DNA of 64,000 bases, taken from positions 372,001 to 436,000 of the forward strand of contig NZ_CANKXG010000001.1 of the NCBI RefSeq assembly GCF_947487575.1. The letters are read 5' to 3'. Below, piece after piece: positions 42,714 to 51,091 of this stretch; position 1 is the first letter of the stretch; each line of letters begins with the position of its first letter. Position numbers and translations under genes: made by a program. Origin of the DNA: an uncultured Algibacter sp. (GTDB taxonomy: Bacteria > Bacteroidota > Bacteroidia > Flavobacteriales > Flavobacteriaceae). The notes under the pieces are model-generated. The model did not search any database. It saw only the letters and a program-made list of their open reading frames with translations, and had not been told where the DNA came from.

Positions 42714-43867
42714 TATTCTGCCTTTTTATGAAGTAGACGTGTTAATTTAATCGACAAATCTGTCAAAATAATTTTAGAATTCCCGTTACGCTCAATATGG
42801 TAAATAGCATCTTGTAGCTCGTTACTAATATCCATTATGTTGTTTCCGTGTACAAAAGGCGCAAAATTTTCAAGCTTAAACTTTTCGGTTTTGGGTTCTA
42901 GATACACTAAATCAGTAGCATTATAATTTAGTAAAAGTGCCTGACGGAAAAAATCTAAACAAAAATTTAAAAACTGTTTTTGGGTCTCTCTACCTGTTTT
43001 AGCAATATCTTCACTCCAAGAAATTAAATCATGAATAGCCGCTTTATTGCCTTTTGCTTTAAAAGCACTTCTAATCCAGAAAACAAACCAAGTTTCAAAC
43101 TGAATATCTTCAGAATCTTGATATACCAAATCACAAGCCTTGTTATAATTCCCGTTAGATTGACTCGCTATTTTTGATGCCACTCGAACATCAATATTAT
43201 ACTGTTTTACCAGAGCATTTTTTATAACGTCTTCAGCCAATGGCGGAAAATGTAAAATTTGGCAGCGCGACCGTATGGTGTTTATAATCTGCTCTTCATC
43301 TTCAGCAATCAATAAAAAAATAGTCTTATTAGGCGGTTCTTCAATCAGTTTTAAAAGCTTATTGGCACAAGCAGTATTCATTTTTTCAGCCATCCAAATC
43401 AGCATCACTTTATAACCACCTTCGTAAGATTTTAGCGTAAGCGATTTGACGATTTCATGCGCCTCATCAACCCCAATTTGCCCCTGTTTATTATCAACAC
43501 CAAGTAATTTGTACCAATCAAATAAATTCCCATAAGGTTGCTCATTCAGCAATTGGCGCCACTCTTCAAGATAAAAACCAGACACAGGTTTACTTTTTAC
43601 CTTACTACTTGTAGTTACCGGAAAAGCAAAATGCAAATCAGGATGCGAAACGTTTTTAAACTTCAAATTACAAACTTCGTTTCCCGTATTATTTTCTCCA
43701 CCAGAATTCGAGCATAAAATATATTGCGCATAAGCCAACGCCATAGGCAAGGTGCCAGAACCCTCATTACCAACAAATAATTGCGCATGCGGTATTCTGC
43801 CATTATCCACACTCTGCGTAAGGTGTTTTTTAATATGTTCTTGACCTAAAATGTCTTCAAAAAGCAT
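42713..43867 (-). CDS. holB: DNA polymerase III delta' subunit
   Basis: The 384-aa clamp-loader subunit has QEHIKKHLTQSVDNGRIPHA and FVGNEGSGTLPMALAYAQYI, a Walker-A-like loop with Lys replaced by Thr, as expected for the non-ATPase delta' subunit. Then come KVMLIWMAEKMNTACANKLL, LKLIEEPPNKTIFLLIAE, NTIRSRCQILHFP (SRC motif) and a helical C-terminus. It helps load the beta clamp. It is upstream of and overlaps the lipid kinase. Confidence 0.9.
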   Translation of the reverse strand: MLFEDILGQEHIKKHLTQSVDNGRIPHAQLFVGNEGSGTLPMALAYAQYILCSNSGGENNTGNEVCNLKFKNVSHPDLHFAFPVTTSSKVKSKPVSGFYLEEWRQLLNEQPYGNLFDWYKLLGVDNKQGQIGVDEAHEIVKSLTLKSYEGGYKVMLIWMAEKMNTACANKLLKLIEEPPNKTIFLLIAEDEEQIINTIRSRCQILHFPPLAEDVIKNALVKQYNIDVRVASKIASQSNGNYNKACDLVYQDSEDIQFETWFVFWIRSAFKAKGNKAAIHDLISWSEDIAKTGRETQKQFLNFCLDFFRQALLLNYNATDLVYLEPKTEKFKLENFAPFVHGNNIMDISNELQDAIYHIERNGNSKIILTDLSIKLTRLLHKKAE

Positions 43868-43934
43868 AAAAGCAAAAGTAAATGAATTTTATTAGATGTT
43901 ACGCACCAAAAAAGCAGTAAAATTTTATAGATGT

Positions 43935-44113
43935 TTATTTGGGCGTTACCCGAAAAGGGTCGGGCTTTCCGCTATATCTTTTTTATGTCATAGCTAGGAG
44001 CGGGCAACGTGGTTATCTGTTAATTTCAGTTCTAAAGTAAAGGTGTATCTATTTCTTTAAAAAAGGATGCCGCTTCAATCCCTAACGCGCTTGCTTGCTA
44101 TCTTAGGGATTTA
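43935..44113 (+). repeat. Dispersed GC-richer repeat, copy 3 with internal extra DNA
   Basis: The first 35 bp are identical to copy 1 (21126). The tail GATGCCGCTTCAATCCCTAA lies at about 44067-44086. Between them (about 43990-44060) is sequence not seen in the other copies, as if the element were interrupted. Confidence 0.7.
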
Positions 44114-44141
44114 AATTTTAAAAGTGATTTTTTTTGAGAGG

Positions 44142-44198
44142 TTCGTTTAACGTCGGATATAAAATCGTTTTAATGTTTTATATCCGACGTTAAACGAA
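44142..44198. repeat. Perfect 23-bp inverted repeat
   Basis: Left arm 44142-44164 (begins TTCGTTTAACGTCGGATA) and right arm 44176-44198 are exact complements around an 11-nt loop. No T tract follows, so it is not a standard terminator. The 12-bp word GTTAAACGAACC at 6585 also occurs as the complement of 44141-44151 and neighbouring bases. Confidence 0.85.
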
Positions 44199-44385
44199 GG
44201 TAGCAGAAAAATTTTACAAAGTCAAGTTTTAGATGTAATCGATATTTCATTATTTTTCAGTATAACAATGAGTTTGAGAGTAAGTTTATAAAATCTGAGA
44301 CCTGTATAATTAAAAAATCAAACATTTCTTTTACACTTCAAACGTTTTCGTTAAAAAACACATTTTATATAGGCTTTTAATTAGT

Positions 44386-44393
44386 TACATTTG
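44386..44393 (+). promoter_or_regulatory. Candidate -7 element of pgk
   Basis: TACATTTG matches TAnnTTTG and lies 37 bp before the ATG at 44431. The -33 element is weak. Confidence 0.45.
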
Positions 44394-44430
44394 TGAATCA
44401 AACAGTTAAAACGATAAAATTAAATATATA

Positions 44431-45618
44431 ATGAAGACGCTAAACGATTTTAATTTCGAAAATAAAAAAGCTCTAATCCGTGTGGATTTTAATGTGCCAT
44501 TAAACGAAAATTTTGAGGTAACAGATGCAACAAGAATTGTATCTGCAAAACCAACAATTATTAAAATTTTAGAAGATGGAGGGAGTTGTATTTTAATGTC
44601 GCATTTAGGTCGCCCAAAAGGATTTCAAGAGGAGTTTTCGTTAAAACACATAGCAAAAAAAGTTGAAGACGTTTTAGGTGTAGAGGTTAAAACCGTTGCA
44701 GATTGCATTGGTGATGATGTTGAAGCTGCTGCTGCAAGTTTAGAGCCTGGGCAAATTTTATTATTAGAAAACTTACGTTTCTATAAAGAAGAGACTGCGG
44801 GAGATAAAGACTTTGCAGAAAAACTATCAAAATTAGGAGACATTTACGTAAACGATGCCTTTGGTACAGCGCACAGAGCGCATGCATCTACAACCATCGT
44901 AGCGCAGTTTTTTGAAGGTAAAAAATGCTTCGGTAACTTATTAGCTCAAGAAATTGAAAGCATCAATAAAGTTATGGAAACAGGAGAAAAACCTGTTTTA
45001 GCAATACTTGGAGGCGCAAAAGTATCTTCAAAAATTACCATTATCGAAAATATTTTAGATAAAGTAGACCACTTAATTATTGGTGGTGGTATGGCATTTA
45101 CATTTGTAAAAGCTCAAGGTGGAAAAATAGGAAACTCCATATGTGAAGACGATAAAATGCCATTAGCGCTTGAAATATTAGAACAAGCTAAAGCTAAAAA
45201 TGTACAAGTACATATTCCTGTAGATACGATTGCAGCAGACGATTTTAGTAATGATGCGAACACACAAATACTTGACATTAACGAAATTCCTGACGGATGG
45301 GAAGGTGTAGATGCTGGACCAAAATCTAGAGCGCAATTTCATGATGTGGTTATGCAATCTAAAACCATCCTTTGGAACGGGCCATTAGGCGTTTTTGAAA
45401 TGGAAAGTTTTGCAAACGGAACTATAGAATTAGGAAACTCTATTGCTGAAGCTACTAAAAACGGAGCCTTTTCTCTTGTTGGCGGTGGAGATTCTGTTGC
45501 AGCAGTTAAGCAATTTGGTTTTGAAGATAAAGTAAGCTACGTAAGTACAGGTGGTGGTGCCATGTTAGAAAGTTTAGAAGGTAAAACACTTCCTGGAATT
45601 GCTGCTATTTTAGAATAG
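44431..45618 (+). CDS. pgk: Phosphoglycerate kinase
   Basis: The 395-aa enzyme has the PGK patterns [20 protein letters not shown] (substrate Arg/Asp/Asn), [50 protein letters not shown] and [15 protein letters not shown] for nucleotide binding. It makes ATP from 1,3-bisphosphoglycerate in glycolysis. The gene has its own upstream promoter and is followed by the transglycosylase gene after 74 bp. Confidence 0.97.
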   Translation: MKTLNDFNFENKKALIRVDFNVPLNENFEVTDATRIVSAKPTIIKILEDGGSCILMSHLGRPKGFQEEFSLKHIAKKVEDVLGVEVKTVADCIGDDVEAAAASLEPGQILLLENLRFYKEETAGDKDFAEKLSKLGDIYVNDAFGTAHRAHASTTIVAQFFEGKKCFGNLLAQEIESINKVMETGEKPVLAILGGAKVSSKITIIENILDKVDHLIIGGGMAFTFVKAQGGKIGNSICEDDKMPLALEILEQAKAKNVQVHIPVDTIAADDFSNDANTQILDINEIPDGWEGVDAGPKSRAQFHDVVMQSKTILWNGPLGVFEMESFANGTIELGNSIAEATKNGAFSLVGGGDSVAAVKQFGFEDKVSYVSTGGGAMLESLEGKTLPGIAAILE

Positions 45619-45692
45619 TTGTAATTAAGCTTTCAAATTAGCCTAAAAAATACGATTTTAGCCATAGTATCGTTCATTAATGAATAGATTTT

Positions 45693-47279
45693 ATGGCTTT
45701 TCGTTTTTTTATAATAATATGTCTTCTTAACATAAGTACTTGTTTTTCTCAAATACAAGACTCCATTTCTACATCAAATCATGTAGTAAAGGATACGCTT
45801 TCAACTCAAAGCACACAAGTTAAAGATTCACTAATTCTTGATAATACAAGAATTGTAAAAGTTATTGAAGCTGAGATTGATTCAACTTCAACAAAAAGCT
45901 TAAAAGACTTAGAATTTGCTTCTAAATTAGACGAGAAGTGGTTTGAGGAATTGTATAGTAATAATTTATTTGATACCATTTACAAAACGGTTACAGAGTT
46001 AGATTATAAACCTGTCGATTATCCAGAATTATCAACGGATACGCTTAAAGCAAGATTAAAAGAATTGGATGCTAGAACACCTTTTAATGTGGAATACAAT
46101 TCATCTCTTGAAAGCGTTATAAAATCCTATTTAAAGCACAGACGTAAATCTATTCAAAAACTCTTAACGCTAAGCGCGTTTTACTTCCCAATGTTTGAAA
46201 CGGAGTTGGATAAACATGATATTCCTTTAGAAATAAAATATTTGGCTATTGTAGAGTCGGCATTAAAACCAAGAGCAAGGTCTAGAGTTGGCGCAACAGG
46301 CTTATGGCAATTTATGTTTGGTACTGGCAAAGAATATGGACTAGATGTAAGTAGCTATGTTGATGAACGTAGCGATCCTATTAAATCTACCGAAGCCGCA
46401 GCAAAATATTTAGCCAGATTATATAAAATATTTGGTGATTGGGATTTGGCTTTAGCAGCCTATAATTCTGGACCAGGTAATGTGGGTAAAGCCATAAGAC
46501 GTTCTGGAGGGTATAGAAATTATTGGAATATTCGACATAACCTTCCACGAGAAACCGCGGGATATTTACCAGCGTTTTTGGCTAATATGTACATTTTTGA
46601 ATATGCCAAAGAGCACGGTTTTAAAAAGTATAAACCCGAATTGGCTTATTTTGAAACCGATACGGTTAGAGTAAAACAAATGATAACGCTCGACCAGGTT
46701 TCAGAAGCAACTGGTACGCCCATTGAGGAACTTCAGTTTTTAAACCCATCATATAAATTAGATATCATTCCTTTTATTAAAGATGAAAATTATGTGCTTA
46801 GATTACCTATTGATGTTGTTGGAAAGTTTGTAAACAATGAAGATAGAATCTACGCGTTTGCGAAAGCAGAATTTGATAAGCGCGAAAAACCAATGCCTCA
46901 ATTTACTAATGCAGAATCTAAAACAACGTATAGAGTTAAGTCTGGTGATTATTTAGGTAAAATATCTAGAATGTATGGTGTTAGGGTGAGTAATATTAAA
47001 AAATGGAATGGTTTGAGAAGTAATAACTTAAAGATTGGGCAACGGTTAACTATTTACCCTCGAAAGCCTAATGTAAACAACACATCTTCCGCGAAAGCGA
47101 AAATAAAACCTAAACCCATTTCTGGAGAAGTTTTTAATTATACAGTTATAAATGGAGACTCTTTATGGAGCATCTCTCAAAAATTCCCAGGTGTTTCTAT
47201 TCAAAATATTAAAGATTGGAACGGTATTAGTGGTAGTAAATTAAAACCAGGAATGATACTTAAAATTTCTAAGGGTTAA
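45693..47279 (+). CDS. Lytic transglycosylase with two LysM domains (MltD-like)
   Basis: The 528-aa protein has a signal peptide (FFIIICLLNISTCFSQ), a Ser/Thr-rich segment, and the SLT domain (about 160-320) with catalytic Glu in YLAIVESALKPRARSRVGAT, GLWQFMFGTGKEYGL, and AYNSGPGNVGKAIRRSGG. Two LysM modules (TYRVKSGDYLGKISRMYGVR and NYTVINGDSLWSISQKFPGV) near the C-terminus bind peptidoglycan. It cleaves murein glycan strands in the periplasm. A DUF4837 lipoprotein gene follows by 24 bp. Confidence 0.94.
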   Translation: MAFRFFIIICLLNISTCFSQIQDSISTSNHVVKDTLSTQSTQVKDSLILDNTRIVKVIEAEIDSTSTKSLKDLEFASKLDEKWFEELYSNNLFDTIYKTVTELDYKPVDYPELSTDTLKARLKELDARTPFNVEYNSSLESVIKSYLKHRRKSIQKLLTLSAFYFPMFETELDKHDIPLEIKYLAIVESALKPRARSRVGATGLWQFMFGTGKEYGLDVSSYVDERSDPIKSTEAAAKYLARLYKIFGDWDLALAAYNSGPGNVGKAIRRSGGYRNYWNIRHNLPRETAGYLPAFLANMYIFEYAKEHGFKKYKPELAYFETDTVRVKQMITLDQVSEATGTPIEELQFLNPSYKLDIIPFIKDENYVLRLPIDVVGKFVNNEDRIYAFAKAEFDKREKPMPQFTNAESKTTYRVKSGDYLGKISRMYGVRVSNIKKWNGLRSNNLKIGQRLTIYPRKPNVNNTSSAKAKIKPKPISGEVFNYTVINGDSLWSISQKFPGVSIQNIKDWNGISGSKLKPGMILKISKG

Positions 47280-47303
47280 ATTTCTTAAAACATAAAACAT
47301 ATT

Positions 47304-48314
47304 ATGCGATATTTTCTATTTTCATTACTTACGCTAGCACTTTTAATGTCTTGCGTTGATAAAAAACAATCAAAAGAAAAATTTCTACCAGATGCTTCTG
47401 GAGCAATAAATAATGTCTCTGTTGTAACAGAAAATGATTTATGGGATGGTAGAGTTGGTGAAGCGATAAGAAATGTGCTAGCAAAACCTATTTACGGTTT
47501 ACCACAAGATGAACCTACCTTTACCATTAGCCAAATACCGCCAGCAGTTTTTTCTGGATTTGTAACTAAAAACAGAACTGTTTTAAAAATTGAAGCAGGG
47601 AAAGAAGCAGGTATAAAGATATCTGATGATGTGTATGCAAAACCGCAAAAAGTAATAGTGGTTTCTGGTAAAACGAAAGAAGTTATTATAAATGTTTTAA
47701 AAGAAAATGAGTCTAAAATTATTGAAACGTTTAGAAATGCGGAGTTAACCGAAAGACGGCGTCAAATGTCAAAATCTCCACACCGTTTTACATCAATAAA
47801 AGAAAAGTTAGGTTTAACAATTCAGTTTCCATCAATCTATGAAGTTGCAAAGGAAACTGATAATTTCTTCTGGTTTAGAAAAGATATTACAACAGGACAT
47901 TCACATTTAATGATTTACGAATTACCTTTTGATGCCATAAAAAGAAATGACAGCACTACAGTGGGACAAATAATTAAGATTAGAGATTCTATAGGAAAGC
48001 AATATTTTAAAGGGCGATTGGATGGAACAGTAAACGCAAAAGGAGAAACAATAAACTCTTTTATGATAACAGAGAGTGCTTACACACCTTTTCATGAAGA
48101 AACTATTTTAGATAATAAATTGGCTTTTGAAACTAAAGGCCTTTGGGAATTAACCAATGATTTTATGGGAGGATCGTTTATAAATTATACGATTGAAGAT
48201 AAAGTAAATAAAAGATGGATAGGGATTGAAGGTTTTGTGTTTGCACCATCTGTAGAGAAGCGTAACTATATGTTAGAGCTTGAATCTATTATAAAATCAG
48301 TAAAAATTGAGTAA
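47304..48314 (+). CDS. DUF4837 family lipoprotein
   Basis: The 336-aa protein has a lipoprotein signal (FLFSLLTLALLMSCVDKK) and matches DUF4837: GAINNVSVVTENDLWDGRVG, FTISQIPPAVFSGF, FWFRKDITTGHSHLMIYELP and KGLWELTNDFMGGSFINYTI. Function is unknown. It is co-directional with the transglycosylase and ends with a strong terminator. Confidence 0.88.
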   Translation: MRYFLFSLLTLALLMSCVDKKQSKEKFLPDASGAINNVSVVTENDLWDGRVGEAIRNVLAKPIYGLPQDEPTFTISQIPPAVFSGFVTKNRTVLKIEAGKEAGIKISDDVYAKPQKVIVVSGKTKEVIINVLKENESKIIETFRNAELTERRRQMSKSPHRFTSIKEKLGLTIQFPSIYEVAKETDNFFWFRKDITTGHSHLMIYELPFDAIKRNDSTTVGQIIKIRDSIGKQYFKGRLDGTVNAKGETINSFMITESAYTPFHEETILDNKLAFETKGLWELTNDFMGGSFINYTIEDKVNKRWIGIEGFVFAPSVEKRNYMLELESIIKSVKIE

Positions 48315-48335
48315 CTATATATCTTTGTGAAAACT

Positions 48336-48364
48336 AAAAAACCAGCTGATTGAGCTGGTTTTTT
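48336..48364. terminator. Terminator between the DUF4837 gene and tatA
   Basis: AAAAAACCAGCT (48336-48347) pairs with AGCTGGTTTTTT (48353-48364) around a 5-nt loop. It can serve both convergent genes. Confidence 0.88.
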
Positions 48365-48385
48365 AGTGTCAGACAAAATTAAATT

Positions 48386-48571
48386 TTATCCTTTTTTATC
48401 TTCAGTAGTTTCGTCTTCTTCTTTACTTGCATCTTTAAACTCTTTAATTCCGCTACCTAATCCACGCATTAATTCAGGTATTTTTTTACCTCCAAATAAA
48501 AGTAAAACGGCCAAGACAATTAATGCTATTTGCCAAGGTCCTATCGCTAATGGTAACATATATAAGATCAT
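48386..48571 (-). CDS. tatA: Sec-independent translocase TatA/E
   Basis: The 61-aa protein has a membrane helix [20 protein letters not shown] followed by an amphipathic helix with [12 protein letters not shown] and an acidic tail, the TatA/E pattern. It forms the twin-arginine pore. ATG 48571 gives the usual length. No tatC is in the window. Confidence 0.9.
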   Translation of the reverse strand: MILYMLPLAIGPWQIALIVLAVLLLFGGKKIPELMRGLGSGIKEFKDASKEEDETTEDKKG

Positions 48572-48686
48572 AATAATTATTTTAAAGTACAAAGTTAATA
48601 ATTAAAGTTTAATAAAAACGTTTTGAACCTAACTTTAGCATTTAGAGAACCAACACTTGCAATAAATTTATTTATTTTTGTTCATC

Positions 48687-49556
48687 ATGGCAGACAAAAA
48701 AAAGAAACCAAAAAAGATAAAAGGTAAGTTATTGAATAAGTATCGTTTAATGATACTAAATGAACATACTTTTGAAGAACGCTTATCCTTTAAATTATCC
48801 CGATTAAATGTATTTGTTTTAACATCGTTATTAGCTATATTTTTAATTACACTTACGTATTTGTTAATTGCACTTACACCTTTGCGTGAATATATTCCTG
48901 GTTACTCATCAACAGCATTAAAAAAGAAAGCAACAGAGTTAAACTACAAAACAGATTCGCTACAGCGTGTTATTTCTTTAAATGACCGTTACTATGAGTC
49001 TATAAAGAAAGTATTAACAGGTGATGTAACTAAAGTAGATTTTAATAAAGACTCCATTATTGAAGCAGTAAAGTTAGAAGCTAGTGAAGTAGATTTAAGT
49101 CCTATTGCTGAAGACTCACTACTTCGTGAAAAAGTGGATAAAGAAGACAAGTATAATCTTTTTGAATCTGCAACTTCTGCAACAAATTTTGTTTTATTTC
49201 CACCAGTAAGTGGTACCATAAGTGAACATTATAATGCTAAAGAAAAGCACTACGCAGTTGATATTGTTGTAGCAAAAGATACTCCAATAAAAGCTACTGC
49301 CGATGGTATTGTGATTTTTTCAGAATGGACATCTAGTACAGGTTATGTTATAATTATTGAACATAGTTATGGACTAATTTCCATATATAAACACAACGCC
49401 ACTTTAACTAAAGCACAGGGCGATTTAGTTAAAGCAGGAGAGGTTATTGCAACCGCTGGGAATACAGGGGAATTATCAACAGGACCGCATTTACATTTTG
49501 AACTTTGGAATGATGGCTACCCAATTAATCCAACAAATTTTATAGATTTTAAATAA
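48687..49556 (+). CDS. M23 family metallopeptidase
   Basis: From ATG 48687 the protein is 289 aa, with an N-terminal cytoplasmic basic tail, a membrane helix (FVLTSLLAIFLITLTYLLIA), a coiled-coil linker and a C-terminal M23 domain. Zinc ligands lie in HYAVDIVVAKDTPIKATADG (H...D) and GPHLHFELWNDG (HxH). M23 peptidases cut peptidoglycan crosslinks; membrane-anchored members can also be division-related. It is followed by the GH3 gene after 3 bp, suggesting coupling. Confidence 0.93.
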   Translation: MADKKKKPKKIKGKLLNKYRLMILNEHTFEERLSFKLSRLNVFVLTSLLAIFLITLTYLLIALTPLREYIPGYSSTALKKKATELNYKTDSLQRVISLNDRYYESIKKVLTGDVTKVDFNKDSIIEAVKLEASEVDLSPIAEDSLLREKVDKEDKYNLFESATSATNFVLFPPVSGTISEHYNAKEKHYAVDIVVAKDTPIKATADGIVIFSEWTSSTGYVIIIEHSYGLISIYKHNATLTKAQGDLVKAGEVIATAGNTGELSTGPHLHFELWNDGYPINPTNFIDFK

Positions 49557-49559
49557 TTA

Positions 49560-51044
49560 ATGATGTCATTAAAATCGGCTTTAGCAAAACCATTTGCAAA
49601 ACGTATTTATAAGAAAGTTCAGAAATGGGCCAATAACCCTATTGAAACTCAAAATAAAATATTTCAAGAATTAATTTCTGAAGCTACTAGTACAAAGTTT
49701 GGTAAGGATCATGATTTTGTTAGCATAAATAATCATACAGATTTTATTAAACGTGTTCCTGTAAGGGATTATGAAGCTCTAAAACCTTATGTTGACAAAG
49801 TAGTAGCTGGTGAAGAAAATATCCTATGGAAAGGAAAACCTATTTATTTTGCAAAAACTTCGGGGACAACTTCAGGTTCCAAATACATCCCAATTACGAA
49901 AGAGAGTATGCCTAGCCATGTTGAAGCTGCTAGAAATGCCATATTAATGTACATTCATGAAACAGGTAACGCTAAATTTGTGGATGGTAAAATGATTTTT
50001 CTACAAGGAAGCCCTATTTTGAATGAACAAAATGGTGTTCAACTTGGTCGACTATCTGGTATTGTAGCTCATTATGTGCCAAAATATTTGCAGAAAAATA
50101 GGTTGCCATCGTGGGATACCAATTGTATAGACGATTGGGAAACAAAAGTTGATGCTATTGTTGAGGAAACGTTACCTGAAAATATGACCATTATTTCTGG
50201 AATTCCATCTTGGGTGCAAATGTATTTTGAAAAACTTCAAGAAAAAACAGGAAAAAAGATAGGTGATATTTTTAAAAACTTCAATCTATTCATTTTTGGA
50301 GGTGTTAATTATGAACCTTATAGAAGTAAGTTCGAGAATTTAATTGGGCGAAAGGTAGATAGTATTGAGTTGTATCCAGCAAGTGAAGGTTTTTTTGCAT
50401 TTCAAGATAAGCAGAAAGAAAAAGGTATGTTGCTTCAACTTAATTCTGGAATTTTCTATGAATTTATTAAGGCAGATGAATTTTTTGAGGAGAACCCAAA
50501 AAGAATTACAATTAAGGATGTAGAAGTTGGTGTAAATTATGTGATGATAATTTCCACCAATGCAGGGCTATGGGCTTATAACATAGGAGATACTGTAGAG
50601 TTTACTTCAACTAAGCCTTATCGCGTAATTGTTTCAGGTAGAATAAAGCATTTTATTTCAGCTTTTGGTGAGCATGTTATAGGTAAGGAGGTAGAGCAAG
50701 CTATTCAAGACGCTACTACAAATTCTAACATTAGTGTTTCAGAATTTACGGTAGCACCACAAATAAACCCTAAAGAAGGTTTGCCATACCACGAATGGTT
50801 TATTGAATTTGAAAATGAACCAGAAAACCCTTCCGCTTTAGCGAAAAAAATTGATGAATCACTTCAAAAACAAAACACATACTATTTTGATTTAATTAAA
50901 GGTAGCGTGTTACAGCCTTTAAAGATAACTACAGTTAAGAAAGGTGGATTTCAAGACTATATGAAATCTATTGGAAAATTAGGAGGGCAAAATAAGCTGC
51001 CTAGATTGTCAAATGATAGAAAAATAGCTGACAATCTCCTATAG
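49560..51044 (+). CDS. GH3 auxin-responsive promoter family acyl-adenylating protein
   Basis: The 494-aa protein matches the bacterial GH3 family: ITNHTDFIKRV-like N-terminus (VSINNHTDFIKRVPVRDYEA), AMP-binding FAKTSGTTSGSKYIPITKES, FGGVNYEPY, ELYPASEGFFAFQDK, AYNIGDTVEFTSTKPYRVIV and GRIKHFISAFGEHVIG. Plant relatives conjugate amino acids to acids through adenylates; bacterial substrates are unknown. It starts ATG 49560 or 49563, 3 bp after the M23 gene. Confidence 0.9.
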   Translation: MMSLKSALAKPFAKRIYKKVQKWANNPIETQNKIFQELISEATSTKFGKDHDFVSINNHTDFIKRVPVRDYEALKPYVDKVVAGEENILWKGKPIYFAKTSGTTSGSKYIPITKESMPSHVEAARNAILMYIHETGNAKFVDGKMIFLQGSPILNEQNGVQLGRLSGIVAHYVPKYLQKNRLPSWDTNCIDDWETKVDAIVEETLPENMTIISGIPSWVQMYFEKLQEKTGKKIGDIFKNFNLFIFGGVNYEPYRSKFENLIGRKVDSIELYPASEGFFAFQDKQKEKGMLLQLNSGIFYEFIKADEFFEENPKRITIKDVEVGVNYVMIISTNAGLWAYNIGDTVEFTSTKPYRVIVSGRIKHFISAFGEHVIGKEVEQAIQDATTNSNISVSEFTVAPQINPKEGLPYHEWFIEFENEPENPSALAKKIDESLQKQNTYYFDLIKGSVLQPLKITTVKKGGFQDYMKSIGKLGGQNKLPRLSNDRKIADNLL

Positions 51045-51066
51045 AAAAATTAACACAAAATAATAG

Positions 51067-51074
51067 TATCTTTG
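51067..51074 (+). promoter_or_regulatory. Candidate -7 element of the DUF6909 gene
   Basis: TATCTTTG matches TAnnTTTG and lies 17 bp before the ATG at 51092. Confidence 0.45.
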
Positions 51075-51091
51075 CCCAACCAAATTAAACT

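Larger units (their letters stand above)
43868..44430. other. 563-bp non-coding gap with repeats before pgk
   Basis: No gene is seen. The gap holds the third copy of the dispersed repeat (from 43935), a perfect 23-bp inverted repeat (44142-44198) and the pgk promoter. The rest is AT-rich. Confidence 0.75.

Noticed and set aside
43803-43811. Perfect DnaA box TTATCCACA inside holB
   Set aside because: A single site within coding sequence with no AT-rich neighbour; likely chance.
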